Assembly: GCF_039697315.1 (NCBI RefSeq)
Contig: NZ_CP155619.1
Location: 4,030,001 to 4,094,000, forward strand
Direction: 5' to 3'
Length of the DNA stretch: 64,000 nucleotides
Source of the DNA: Pseudomonas abietaniphila
GTDB taxonomy: Bacteria > Pseudomonadota > Gammaproteobacteria > Pseudomonadales > Pseudomonadaceae
Both the position numbers and the translations under genes were made by a program. The stretch's first letter is position 1; the number at the start of each line of letters is the position of its first letter. Shown here piece after piece: positions 8,642-17,494 of this stretch. The notes beneath the pieces were generated by a model that saw only the letters and a list, made by a program, of their open reading frames with translations, was not told the origin of the DNA and made no database searches.

Positions 8642-8860
8642 CGTGAGAAGCCCTGATCGGAAGTTGTTGTTATTGGTGTCATCGGTTGTCGTATGACATA
8701 TCAATGGATTATCGACACTCGTTGCAAAATTTGTCAACGCGAATACGGCATGACGACCGGTCCTCACGGGCTGTTGCAGGCCTACGGGATCTCTGCTAAT
8801 TTCGAAAATGTTAACGATGACATTTCCGCTTTAACAATAAAAACAACGGGATTTTTCGCT
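8642..8860. promoter_or_regulatory. Divergent promoter region, udh operon versus sugar importer operon
   Basis: Both transcription units must start here. Near udh there is an inverted repeat TGTCAT (8677-8682) / ATGACA (8693-8698), which contains TGTC-N4-GACA at 8687-8698; this could be an operator. Near the importer is AATGTTAACG at 8807-8816, also present upstream of the LacI gene. The two sites are over 100 bases apart, so the two directions may be controlled separately. Confidence 0.5.
8807..8816. promoter_or_regulatory. Candidate LacI-family operator AATGTTAACG
   Basis: Built on the palindromic core GTTAAC, about 45 bases before the binding-protein start. The identical ten bases occur at 17331-17340 upstream of the cluster's own LacI-type regulator, the pattern expected for autoregulation plus pathway control. 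Binding is inferred, not shown. Confidence 0.5.
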
Positions 8861-9808
8861 ATGACAATTCGCCTCAAGAAGGGCTTCTCCGCCGTTTTTT
8901 GTTCGCTCGCTGTGGCTGTAGCGTGCGCCAGCTCCTTCACCGTTCAAGCTGCCGACGCCGCCAAAGCCGGTCCGCTGAAGATCGGTGCCTCGTTTCAAGA
9001 GATCAACAACCCTTATTTCGTCACCATGAAGGACGCCCTTCAGGACGCCACTGGCAGCATCGGTGCGACCTTGCTGGTGACCGATGCGCGTCACGATGTC
9101 TCCAAGCAGATCAGCGACATCGAAGACATGCTGCAAAAGGGCATCGACATTTTGATCATCAACCCGACCGACTCCGTGGGTGTGCAGTCCGCTGTGAAGC
9201 AGGCGCATGACAAAGGTGTGGTGGTCGTCGCGGTCGATGCGCAGGCCAACGGCCCGCTGGACTCGTTCGTGGGCTCCAAGAACTACGACGCGGGCGTTCA
9301 GGCTTGTGAGTACCTGGCCAAGAGCATCGGCGGCAAAGGCGATGTCGGCATCCTCGATGGCATCGCCGTGGTGCCGATTCTTGAACGTGTGCGCGGCTGC
9401 AAAGATGCCTTGGCCAAACACCCTGACATCAAGATCGTCAGCATCCAGAACGGCAAGCAGGAGCGTGATCAAGCGCTCAGCGTGACCGAGAACATGCTTC
9501 AGGCGCAGCCCAACCTGAAGGGTTTGTTCAGCGTCAATGACAACGGCTCGCTCGGTGCGCTCGCGGCGATCGAATCCAGCGGCATGGACGTCAAGCTCAC
9601 CAGCGTCGACGGCGCCCCGGAAGCGGTGAAGGAAATCCAGAAGCCGAACAGCAAATTCATCGCCACCTCGGCTCAATACCCTCGCGATCAGGTTCGTCTG
9701 GCGCTGGGCCTGGCGCTCGCCAAGAAGTGGGGCTCGCAAGTCCCGGCGACCATCCCGGTCGACATCCTGCTGGTCGATCAGGCCAAGGCGAAGACCTTTA
9801 CCTGGTGA
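8861..9808 (+). CDS. Periplasmic sugar/polyol-binding protein, ribose (CUT2) type
   Basis: Ligand receptor of a CUT2 ABC importer, 315 residues. The ATG at 8861 is chosen because a typical signal peptide follows (MTIRLKKGF, hydrophobic core, cleavage near VQAADA). The mature protein has the RbsB-type two-lobe fold: ASFQEINNPYFVTMKDAL, LIINPTDSVGVQSAV, VVAVDAQANG and FSVNDNGSLGALAAI. The ribosome site is weak (CGGGA). First gene of the operon with the ATPase and permease. Ligand unknown; the alcohol dehydrogenase and kinase downstream argue for a polyol, and divergent udh leaves a uronate possible. Confidence 0.88.
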   Translation: MTIRLKKGFSAVFCSLAVAVACASSFTVQAADAAKAGPLKIGASFQEINNPYFVTMKDALQDATGSIGATLLVTDARHDVSKQISDIEDMLQKGIDILIINPTDSVGVQSAVKQAHDKGVVVVAVDAQANGPLDSFVGSKNYDAGVQACEYLAKSIGGKGDVGILDGIAVVPILERVRGCKDALAKHPDIKIVSIQNGKQERDQALSVTENMLQAQPNLKGLFSVNDNGSLGALAAIESSGMDVKLTSVDGAPEAVKEIQKPNSKFIATSAQYPRDQVRLALGLALAKKWGSQVPATIPVDILLVDQAKAKTFTW

Positions 9809-9900
9809 TGAGTGCGCTGCCGCTCGCCTGACGTCTGTCTGGCGAGCGCCACGGGTTGAGGCTCTGCTGGAACAGAGAGCCGTGCTGCGATGAGGTGCGT

Positions 9901-11412
9901 ATGAGCTGCCTTCTGCAATTGGAAAACATCTGTAAAAGCTATCCCGGCGTGCATGCGCTCAAGTCGATCAACCTGTCGGTCGAGCGCGGTGAGATCCATG
10001 CCTTGCTCGGCGAAAACGGTGCGGGCAAATCCACGCTGATGAAGATCCTCGCCGGGGTCGAACATCAGGATCAGGGCAGCATTCGTATCGACGGCGCGGA
10101 GCAGCATTTCGCGACCTACAACGAAGCCATCGCTGCCGGCATTGGCATTGTCTTTCAGGAGTTCAGCCTGATTCCTTATCTCAATGCCGTGGAGAACATT
10201 TTCCTCGGCCACGAGATCGTCAATGGCTTCGGGCTGCTGCGCAAACATGAGATGCGCGAAAAGGCGATCGGGCTGTTCGATCGTCTGGGCGTGACGATCA
10301 ATCTCGATTGCTCCGTGCTGCACTTGAGCGTGGCCGAGCAGCAATTCGTTGAAATCGCCAAGGCGCTGGCCCTCGAAGCACGCCTGCTGATCCTCGACGA
10401 ACCCACCGCGACGTTGACGCCTTCGGAGGCCGAACTGCTGTTCGACATCATGCGCGAGCTGAAAAGCCAGGGCGTGGCGGTGATCTTCATTTCTCATCAC
10501 CTGGAGGAGATCTTCCAGGTCTGCGACCGCATCAGTGTGCTGCGCGATGGCGCTAATGTGGGTGCGTTGACCGTGGCTGACAGCGACATCGATACGCTGG
10601 TCGAGATGATGGTCGGGCGCCGTCTGGAAGCGAGCTTCCCGCCCAAACCGACGCAAGCCCGTGGCGAGGTGGTGCTGCAAGTGCGCGACATTCAGCTTAC
10701 CCGCAACGGCCCGCACAACAGCTTCAATCTGCACAAGGGCGAGATTCTCGGGTTTGCCGGACTGGTTGGCTCCGGGCGCACCGAGCTGGCGCTGGGCGTC
10801 ATCGGCGCGCTGCCGGTGGTGAGCAAGGATGTGCTGTTGCGTGGGCAGTCGGTCAACCTCAGCGACCCGGCGCACGCGTTGGCCAACGGCATCGGTCTGC
10901 TGCCGGAAAGCCGCAAGAGCGAAGGCCTGATCGTTGATTTCAGCATTCGCGAGAACATTTCGCTGAACAACCTGGGCAAGTACGAAGGCGCTTCGCATCT
11001 GCTCGACCGACATAAAGAGGACGTGACCACTGAAGCGCTCATGAAGCAGTTGTCGATCAAGGCGCCGACATGCGAGAGCCGCGTGCTGAACCTCAGCGGC
11101 GGTAACCAGCAGAAAGTCGTTATCGCGCGCTGGATCAACCATCACTGCGACATTCTGATCTTCGACGAACCGACCCGGGGCATCGACGTCGGCGCCAAGG
11201 CAGAGATCTACAACCTGATGCGCAAACTCACCGAACAAGGCTTCGCGATCATCATGATCTCCTCGGAACTGCCGGAAATCATCGGCATGTGCGACCGCGT
11301 AGCCGTCTTCAACAAGGGCGCCATCGTCAACGTGCTGCAGGCAAGCGACATCAATCCCCAAGAAGTGATGCGCCATGCCACCGGGAGTCTGAACAGTGAA
11401 CACCTCCATTAA
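9901..11412 (+). CDS. Sugar ABC transporter ATPase, RbsA type (two nucleotide domains)
   Basis: A 503-residue fused double ATPase typical of CUT2 importers. The first half has Walker [10 protein letters not shown], a signature diverged to [15 protein letters not shown] and Walker [12 protein letters not shown]. The second half has the degenerate Walker [11 protein letters not shown] usual for this family, the signature [14 protein letters not shown] and Walker [13 protein letters not shown]. The ATG at 9901 follows GAGGTG. It overlaps the permease gene by 17 bases. Function is to energise uptake of the ligand bound by the upstream receptor. Confidence 0.93.
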   Translation: MSCLLQLENICKSYPGVHALKSINLSVERGEIHALLGENGAGKSTLMKILAGVEHQDQGSIRIDGAEQHFATYNEAIAAGIGIVFQEFSLIPYLNAVENIFLGHEIVNGFGLLRKHEMREKAIGLFDRLGVTINLDCSVLHLSVAEQQFVEIAKALALEARLLILDEPTATLTPSEAELLFDIMRELKSQGVAVIFISHHLEEIFQVCDRISVLRDGANVGALTVADSDIDTLVEMMVGRRLEASFPPKPTQARGEVVLQVRDIQLTRNGPHNSFNLHKGEILGFAGLVGSGRTELALGVIGALPVVSKDVLLRGQSVNLSDPAHALANGIGLLPESRKSEGLIVDFSIRENISLNNLGKYEGASHLLDRHKEDVTTEALMKQLSIKAPTCESRVLNLSGGNQQKVVIARWINHHCDILIFDEPTRGIDVGAKAEIYNLMRKLTEQGFAIIMISSELPEIIGMCDRVAVFNKGAIVNVLQASDINPQEVMRHATGSLNSEHLH

Positions 11413-12376
11413 AACCATGACCGAACAACCGAACCGGATGAAGCTCAACTTCGCCCAACTGATCCGCTCGCCGGCGTTTTATCCGTTCGTGGGGCTGGTC
11501 GTGGTGACCGTCTTCATGATCTTCGCCAGCGACAAGTTCCTGACCGGCGCGAACCTGGAAAACATCGCGCGGCAGGTGTCGATCAACGCCATCATCGCCG
11601 TCGGCATGACCTGCGTGATCCTCACCGGCGGTATCGATCTGTCAGTCGGTCCGGTGATGGCGCTGTCCGGCACCTTGACCACCGGCTTGATGGTGGCAGG
11701 CGTTCCAGCGCCGATTGCGATCCTGATCGGTTTGCTGATTGGCGTGGGCTTCGGCGTCGGCAACGGGATCTTTGTCGCCTACCTGAAGATGCCGCCGATC
11801 ATCGTCACGCTGGCGACCATGGGCATCGCGCGGGGCCTTGGCCTGATGTACACCGACGGCTACCCGATCTCGGGCATGCCTGACTGGTTCGCCTGGTTCG
11901 GTCGCGGCACGTTGTTCGGCATTCAGGTGCCGATCCTCATCATGCTCCTGACTTACTTCTTTGCCTGGGTGCTGCTGCAACACACCCGCATCGGTCGCTA
12001 CGTCTACGCCATCGGCGGCAACGAAGAAGCGGTGCGTCTGTCCGGTGTGCGCGCTTCGCGTTTCAAACTGCTGGTCTACTCGATCAGCGGTCTGACGGCG
12101 GCGATTGCCGGGCTGGTGCTGTCGTCGCGGTTGATGAGTGGTCAGCCGAACGCTGGCGTCGGTTTTGAGCTGGACGCGATTGCGGCCGTGGTCCTGGGCG
12201 GCGCATCGATTGCCGGCGGTCGCGGCGTAATCGTCGGCACGCTGGTCGGTGCCATGCTGCTGGGCGTGTTGAACAACGGATTGAACATGCTCGGCGTATC
12301 GCCTTACGTGCAGAGCGTGATCAAAGGCGCAATCATTTTGCTGGCGATTTTCATCAGTCGGCAGCGGCATAAATAA
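11396..12376 (+). CDS. Sugar ABC transporter permease, RbsC type
   Basis: Inner-membrane permease of up to 326 residues with eight to ten hydrophobic helices and the CUT2 hallmarks [16 protein letters not shown] and [14 protein letters not shown]. Two starts are possible: GTG at 11396, inside the ATPase gene, or ATG at 11417, just after its stop; membrane helices begin well after either. Translational coupling to the ATPase is likely. It completes the three-gene importer. A REP hairpin follows before the dehydrogenase gene. Confidence 0.92.
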   Translation: MNTSIKTMTEQPNRMKLNFAQLIRSPAFYPFVGLVVVTVFMIFASDKFLTGANLENIARQVSINAIIAVGMTCVILTGGIDLSVGPVMALSGTLTTGLMVAGVPAPIAILIGLLIGVGFGVGNGIFVAYLKMPPIIVTLATMGIARGLGLMYTDGYPISGMPDWFAWFGRGTLFGIQVPILIMLLTYFFAWVLLQHTRIGRYVYAIGGNEEAVRLSGVRASRFKLLVYSISGLTAAIAGLVLSSRLMSGQPNAGVGFELDAIAAVVLGGASIAGGRGVIVGTLVGAMLLGVLNNGLNMLGVSPYVQSVIKGAIILLAIFISRQRHK

Positions 12377-12392
12377 ACGATTTGAACACTGC

Positions 12393-12486
12393 ACCTGTAG
12401 GAGCGCGCTTGCCCGCGATGACGTCAGCCCTGAAACATGTTGTCGTCTGACATGACGCCATCGCGGGCAAGCACGCTCCTACAGGT
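12393..12486. repeat. REP-type inverted repeat
   Basis: Arms of 28 bases at 12393-12420 and 12459-12486 with one or two mismatches, starting ACCTGTAGGAGCGCGCTTGC. It lies inside the presumed sugar operon and may stabilise or attenuate the message. Confidence 0.85.
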
Positions 12487-12515
12487 CACCAATCAGCCTC
12501 ACAAGGAAACCCGAC

Positions 12516-13601
12516 ATGGAAAACAACACAAAAACCACCATGCAAGCCGTCGTCTGCCATGCCCCGAAGGACTACCGTCTGGAGCAGATCACCAAGCCGG
12601 TTGCGCGCATCAACGAGCTGGTCATCCGCATCGGCGCGTGCGGCATCTGCGCCAGTGACTGCAAATGCCATTCGGGCGCAGCGATGTTCTGGGGCGGCGA
12701 AAGCCCGTGGGTCAAGGCGCCGGTCGTACCGGGTCACGAGTTCTTTGGGTATGTGGATTCGGTGGGCGAGGGCGCTGAAGAGCACTTCGGTGTGAAGGTC
12801 GGCGACAAGGTCATCGCCGAGCAGATCGTGCCGTGCGAGAAGTGCAAATTCTGCAAGTCCGGCAAGTACTGGATGTGCGAAGTGCACAACATCTTCGGGT
12901 TCCAGAAGGACGTCGCCGAGGGCGGCATGGCGCAGTACATGCGCATCCCGAAAACCGCCATCGTGCACAAGATCCCTGAATCGGTGTCGCTGGAAGACTC
13001 CGCGCTGATCGAGCCGATGGCGTGCTCGATTCACACCGTCAACCGTGGCGATATCCAGCTCGATGACGTACTTGTGATTGCCGGTGCCGGCACGCTGGGC
13101 CTGTGCATGGTGCAGGTCGCGGCCCTGAAGACACCGAAGAAACTGGTGGTCATTGACATGGTCGACGAGCGCCTGGAGTTGGCGAAGAAGTTTGGCGCTG
13201 ACGTGGTGATCAACCCGAGTCGCGATAACGCGAAAGAGATCATCAACGGCCTGACCGATGGCTACGGTTGCGACGTGTACATCGAAACCACGGGCGTGCC
13301 GGTGGGTGTGACCCAAGGGCTGGATCTTATCCGCAAGCTGGGTCGCTTCGTCGAGTTCAGCGTGTTCGGCGCCGAGACCAGCGCCGACTGGTCGATCATC
13401 GGCGACCGCAAGGAACTGGACGTGCGCGGCGCCCACCTCGGCCCGTATTGCTACCCGATCGCCATCGACCTGTTCGAACGTGGCCTGGTGACTTCAGAAG
13501 GCATCGTCACCCACGACTTCGGTCTGGACGATTATGCAGAGGCCTTCGAACTGGCGAACTCGACCAAGTCGATCAAGGTGCTGCTCAAGCCGGTGAGTTG
13601 A
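12516..13601 (+). CDS. Zinc-dependent alcohol dehydrogenase, erythritol/L-threitol dehydrogenase-like
   Basis: Medium-chain dehydrogenase of 361 residues that should oxidise a polyol to a ketose with NAD. Catalytic-zinc motifs are present (GACGICASDCKCH and VPGHEFFG), as is the structural zinc lobe with four cysteines (CEKCKFCKSGKYWMC). The Rossmann motif reads VIAGAGTLGLCMVQVA. Several stretches (AVVCHAPKDYRLE, GAHLGPYCYP) resemble EltD of mycobacterial tetritol catabolism, from memory, so a C4 or C5 alditol is the best guess. The ribosome site AAGGAA precedes the ATG. It lies between two REP hairpins, downstream of the importer and upstream of the kinase. Confidence 0.8.
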   Translation: MENNTKTTMQAVVCHAPKDYRLEQITKPVARINELVIRIGACGICASDCKCHSGAAMFWGGESPWVKAPVVPGHEFFGYVDSVGEGAEEHFGVKVGDKVIAEQIVPCEKCKFCKSGKYWMCEVHNIFGFQKDVAEGGMAQYMRIPKTAIVHKIPESVSLEDSALIEPMACSIHTVNRGDIQLDDVLVIAGAGTLGLCMVQVAALKTPKKLVVIDMVDERLELAKKFGADVVINPSRDNAKEIINGLTDGYGCDVYIETTGVPVGVTQGLDLIRKLGRFVEFSVFGAETSADWSIIGDRKELDVRGAHLGPYCYPIAIDLFERGLVTSEGIVTHDFGLDDYAEAFELANSTKSIKVLLKPVS

Positions 13602-13611
13602 TGCGCCGGGC

Positions 13612-13750
13612 CCTGTAGGAGCGCGGCTTGTCCCGCGACCGGCGACGGAGTCGTCGTAGAGCCTGAGAATGCGGTCTTCCTGTCATACCGCGTTTTTTGC
13701 ATTTACGACGACTCCGTCGCCGATCGCGGGACAAGCCACGCTCCTACAGG
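13612..13750. repeat. Long REP-type inverted repeat
   Basis: Arms of about 46-49 bases at 13612-13660 and 13705-13750, longer than the other elements in the window; the inner part carries GGCGACGGAGTCGTCGT. It separates the dehydrogenase and kinase genes. Confidence 0.85.
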
Positions 13751-13822
13751 TGGCATGTCAGGTCTGTGGCAGTGCACCGTCGGACCGTCGTAAAACACCC
13801 AATAACAAGAGAGCGCACGAAG

Positions 13823-15355
13823 ATGGAATACGTCATCGGGGTCGACATCGGCACCCAGAGCACCAAGGCATTGCTGGTCGATGCTCAAGGCCGGATCGTC
13901 GCGCAGCACAGTCACAGCTACAAGGTCGACACCCCTAAACCCCGCTGGGCCGAGCAATGGCCTCAGGTGTGGCTGGACGCCGTGGAAATCTGCGTCGCCG
14001 CCTGCATGAAGAAAAGCGCGGTGCCCAAGGACAGCGTCAAATCGCTGTGTGTGAGCAGCCTGTATGGCGGCTCCGGGATTGCGGTCGATGCACAGATCAA
14101 ACCGCTCTACCCGTGCCTGATCTGGATGGATCGACGGGCGGAAGACCAGGTGGAGTGGGTCAGGCAGAACGTCGATCTGGAACGCCTGCATGCCATCACC
14201 GGCAACTCGGTGGACAGCTATTATGGCTTCACCAAAATGCTCTGGCTCAAGGACAAACAGCCGCATCTCTGGGACGAAACCCGTTACCTGCTGCCGCCCA
14301 ACAGCTACATCAATTACTGCCTGACCGGCGAAGTGGCGGTCGACCACAGCTCGGCCGGCAATATCGGCGGCGTTTACGACGTCGAGGCGCGTGGCTGGTC
14401 GACGGAAATGCTCGACGCCCTGGGCATCCCGCAATCGATGATGCCCGAGCGTCTGGTTCATTCAGGTGACGTGGTCGGCGGCCTGGTAAACGAGTGGGCC
14501 GAGCGTCTGGGCCTGTCGGCAGGTACACCCGTGCTCGGCGGCGGCGTTGATGCCGCAATGGCGACGTTCGCTGCGGGCGTCACGCAAGCCGGCAACCACG
14601 TCGCGATGATCGGCACCAGCATGTGTTGGGGTTACCTCAATCAACAGGTCGATGCACGGCATGGGCTGGTCAGTTTTCCCCACGTCTTCAACGGTGCCAA
14701 GGACCTCTACATTTTTGGTGGGGCGATCACTGCTGGCGCTTCTGTCAGCTGGTTTCGCGAGCAGTTCTGCCAAGCCGAAGAGCAGCAGGGCCGGGAGACC
14801 GGCGAAGACAGCCACGTCATTCTTGAACGCGCTGCGACACAGATTCCGGCGGGCAGCGACGGGGTGCTGTTTCAGCCTTACCTGATGGGCGAGCGCAGCC
14901 CGGTCTGGGACGCAAAAGCCAGCGGCAGCTTTGTCGGCCTCAGCCTATATCACACGCGGATTCACCTCTACCGCGCGGTGCTGGAGGGCGTCACCTACGC
15001 GCTGCGCCACAACATCGAGGCCGGCACCAAAGGCGCGCAGTCGCTGGACCCGCGGTTGATCGTGGTCGGTGGCGCGAGCCATTCGGACCTGTGGATGCAG
15101 ATCATTGCCGATGTCACCAATTTTCCGGTCTACACCATCGTGCAAGAGGTCGAGGCGGCCCTCGGCGCTGCGCTGCTGGCTGCTCATGCGGTCGGGCTGG
15201 TCGATGAAGCACAGATACACAAAGGCTGGGTTCAACTGGAACGCCGGGCAGAACCCCAAGCGGAAAACGTCGCGTTGTATTCGCGCCTGTTCGCCGATTA
15301 CGTGGCGCTGTATCCGGCGCTTAAACCGATCATGCATCGTTTGCAAGGAGCGTGA
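13823..15355 (+). CDS. FGGY-family carbohydrate kinase
   Basis: A 510-residue sugar kinase with two actin-like domains. The N-terminal phosphate loop GVDIGTQSTKALLVD, the ATP-domain motif GTSMCWGYL and the late VVGGASHSDLWMQI motif are clear. The ATG at 13823 begins exactly where the kinase fold begins; upstream frame is REP sequence. Presumably phosphorylates the ketose formed by the neighbouring dehydrogenases (a xylulose/ribulose or erythrulose-like product), but FGGY specificity cannot be read from motifs. Followed within two bases by the short-chain dehydrogenase. Confidence 0.88.
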   Translation: MEYVIGVDIGTQSTKALLVDAQGRIVAQHSHSYKVDTPKPRWAEQWPQVWLDAVEICVAACMKKSAVPKDSVKSLCVSSLYGGSGIAVDAQIKPLYPCLIWMDRRAEDQVEWVRQNVDLERLHAITGNSVDSYYGFTKMLWLKDKQPHLWDETRYLLPPNSYINYCLTGEVAVDHSSAGNIGGVYDVEARGWSTEMLDALGIPQSMMPERLVHSGDVVGGLVNEWAERLGLSAGTPVLGGGVDAAMATFAAGVTQAGNHVAMIGTSMCWGYLNQQVDARHGLVSFPHVFNGAKDLYIFGGAITAGASVSWFREQFCQAEEQQGRETGEDSHVILERAATQIPAGSDGVLFQPYLMGERSPVWDAKASGSFVGLSLYHTRIHLYRAVLEGVTYALRHNIEAGTKGAQSLDPRLIVVGGASHSDLWMQIIADVTNFPVYTIVQEVEAALGAALLAAHAVGLVDEAQIHKGWVQLERRAEPQAENVALYSRLFADYVALYPALKPIMHRLQGA

Positions 15356-15357
15356 AT

Positions 15358-16095
15358 GTGAACACTGCCCGTTTTGATTTCAGCGGCCACCGTGTGCTGG
15401 TCACCGGCGCCAGCAGCGGCATCGGTTGGGAAGTGACGCAGCAACTGCTCAGCGCAGGCGCCCGCGTGTATGCCATGGGACGCGATGCGGCTGCACTGGA
15501 CACTCTGGCCAGTCAGGGCTGTGAGGTCTTGCGCGTGGACATGGCCGATCAGCTGCAACTGGCTTCGATACTCGCGGAGTTGCCGGTGATGCACGGCCTG
15601 GTCAATTGCGCCGGCATCTCCATTCTGGAAGCGGCGACCGAGGTCAGCGCCTCGGCGTTCGATCAGGTCATGACGGTGAACGTGCGCGCGGCCGCAATAG
15701 TGGCGGCCAGCGTGGCCAAGGCGATGATCGGGGACGGTGTGAAGGGCAGCATCGTCAATGTCTCAAGCCAGGCGTCGTTGGTGGCTCTGGACGATCACCT
15801 GAGTTATTGCGCGTCCAAAGGCGCCATGGACGCCATGACCCGTGTGCAGTGTGGCGAATGGGGCAAGTACGGGATCCGCGTCAACAGCGTCAACCCTACC
15901 GTGACCCTGACCCCGATGGCGCAGATGGCCTGGAGTGAGCCGAGCAAACGCGACCCTGCGTTGGCGGCCATTCCGCTCGGACGCTTCGCCGAAACCTCTG
16001 AGGTGGCGGCGCCGATTCTGTTTCTGTTGAGCGATGCTGCGTCGATGATCAGCGGTGTGTCACTGCCGATTGATGGGGGATATACCAGCAAATAG
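15358..16095 (+). CDS. Short-chain dehydrogenase/reductase, xylulose reductase-like
   Basis: A 245-residue NAD(P)-dependent oxidoreductase: cofactor motif TGASSGIG, structural NCAG, catalytic Ser in NVSSQAS and YCASK (Tyr/Lys). The start is set by the ribosome site: AAGGAG at 15345-15350 lies seven bases before the GTG at 15358 but one base before an in-frame GTG at 15352, so 15358 is chosen. The gene begins two bases after the kinase stop, indicating coupling. Its role is a second polyol/ketose interconversion in the same pathway; D-arabinitol, xylitol and L-xylulose are family substrates. Confidence 0.85.
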   Translation: MNTARFDFSGHRVLVTGASSGIGWEVTQQLLSAGARVYAMGRDAAALDTLASQGCEVLRVDMADQLQLASILAELPVMHGLVNCAGISILEAATEVSASAFDQVMTVNVRAAAIVAASVAKAMIGDGVKGSIVNVSSQASLVALDDHLSYCASKGAMDAMTRVQCGEWGKYGIRVNSVNPTVTLTPMAQMAWSEPSKRDPALAAIPLGRFAETSEVAAPILFLLSDAASMISGVSLPIDGGYTSK

Positions 16096-16101
16096 CGTGC
16101 A

Positions 16102-16198
16102 ATCTGTAGGAGCACGCTTGCCCGCGAAGGTGTCGTGTCAGGCGACGCGTTTGTTCCAGATATATCGCCATCGCGGGACAAGCCACGCTCTTACAGAT
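16102..16198. repeat. REP-type inverted repeat
   Basis: Arms around 16102-16128 and 16171-16198 (ATCTGTAGGAGCACGCTTGC and its partner), less perfect than the two upstream copies. It sits between convergent genes and could act as a two-way terminator. Confidence 0.8.
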
Positions 16199-16204
16199 TC
16201 TGTA

Positions 16205-17221
16205 TCAGCCAGTCACCCCATTTTCCAGCTCGCCCACAATCACCACCTTCGCCTTCGGCAAATACCGATCCTGAATCCGCTCCAGCAACAGCGTCACGGC
16301 GCTGCTGCCTGCGCGCGAAGCGTCGTGTGCGATGCAGGCGATGGGGATTCCGAAGATGTCGGCGAACGGCAACCGGTCGATGCCGCAGATGGGCACGCTC
16401 TCGTGAGGGATGTTTCGATCACGCAGTGCCTTCATCGCCCCGAGCGTGATCAACTGGTTAAAGCCAAAAATCGCATCGGGCACGGAATGTTCAAGCAGGT
16501 AATCCAGCGTGCTCTGGTACGAAGGCGCCAGGGTGTAATCACCGGCAAACACATCCAGTTGAACCTGCTTGCCGCTCTCTGCGAGCGCCGCCGTCACGCC
16601 CTTGAGGCGCTCCTCGGAAATCCGCGAGTGCGCCGGCCCCGTCAACACCAGCAGCCTTTCCATTGTCGGGTTTTGCGACAACAGGTAACGCGCGCCTTTC
16701 AGACCGCTGTGATAGTTGTCCAGCACCACATGGCTGAAAGGGCTGTCATGGATCGCGCGGTCCAGTTGCACGACAGGAATCTCGCCGTTGCTGAGGCGAC
16801 TGAGGTAAGCAGGCTGGTACTCAGGTTCATCCGATACCGGGGACAGTACGATACCCGCGACGCGATAACTGAGCAGCGTGTCGACCGCCTTACGTTCAAG
16901 CTCTTCCGAGCCATCGGTGTCCACCAGCATGATGGTGTAGCCGTGCTTTTTTGCCTCGCGGGAAATCGCTTTGATCATCTCGCTGTAAAACGGGTTGTCC
17001 ACCGACGCCGTGATCACGCCGATGATCATGCTCTCGCTGCGCTTGAGGCTCCGGGCGAACGCGTTGGGCACATAGTCCAGTTCCTGAGCCACTTCCAGAA
17101 TGCGCGCGAGCGTGGCCGGCTTGACCAGGTCGGGTTTGTTCAACGCACGGGAAACGGTGACCGGCGTCATGTTCACGCGGCGGGCGATGTCGGAAATGGT
17201 GACGGGCGTTTTTTTGCTCAT
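16205..17221 (-). CDS. LacI-family transcriptional regulator
   Basis: Repressor of 338 residues. An N-terminal helix-turn-helix (VTISDIARRVNMTPVTVSRAL, residues about 6-26) with the LacI hinge is followed by a periplasmic-binding-protein-like sensor domain (GVITASVDNPFYSEMIKAI). The start at 17221 (MSKKTPVTISD) is fixed by the helix-turn-helix; the open frame upstream has no coding character. It is convergent with the sugar operon and most likely controls it, supported by the shared AATGTTAACG motif before this gene and before the importer. Effector probably a pathway sugar or its phosphate. Confidence 0.9.
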   Translation of the reverse strand: MSKKTPVTISDIARRVNMTPVTVSRALNKPDLVKPATLARILEVAQELDYVPNAFARSLKRSESMIIGVITASVDNPFYSEMIKAISREAKKHGYTIMLVDTDGSEELERKAVDTLLSYRVAGIVLSPVSDEPEYQPAYLSRLSNGEIPVVQLDRAIHDSPFSHVVLDNYHSGLKGARYLLSQNPTMERLLVLTGPAHSRISEERLKGVTAALAESGKQVQLDVFAGDYTLAPSYQSTLDYLLEHSVPDAIFGFNQLITLGAMKALRDRNIPHESVPICGIDRLPFADIFGIPIACIAHDASRAGSSAVTLLLERIQDRYLPKAKVVIVGELENGVTG

Positions 17222-17330
17222 TGGACTTCGGGGGACCTTGGAACGGGACAACGAGCGGGGACGCCGCATCGTTGCAGGATTGCGCAAGGCTAGCACGAGG
17301 CGGGGCGAAAGCGGTGCTCTCACGACGGGT

Positions 17331-17340
17331 AATGTTAACG
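17331..17340. promoter_or_regulatory. Candidate LacI-family operator AATGTTAACG
   Basis: Same ten bases as at 8807-8816, about 110 bases before the regulator start and 155 before the divergent MFS gene. Autoregulation is the simplest reading; an effect on the MFS gene is possible. Confidence 0.5.
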
Positions 17341-17494
17341 TTTTCATCGCCATACTCCGTGGCTTTGAGCAGATGCCGGGCCGTTGAGTCGAACACAACG
17401 GTTCTCGCTGGGGTCCATTGGCCGGAGAAACTTTTCCAACGTTTTGTACGCAATCGGCCAATAATGTGTGTCCGTTTATTGGTCTGGAGGATTC

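Noticed and set aside
9778..11448. Minus-strand open frame of 556 codons opposite the RbsA-type ATPase
   Set aside because: Antisense shadow of a gene with two complete sets of ABC motifs.
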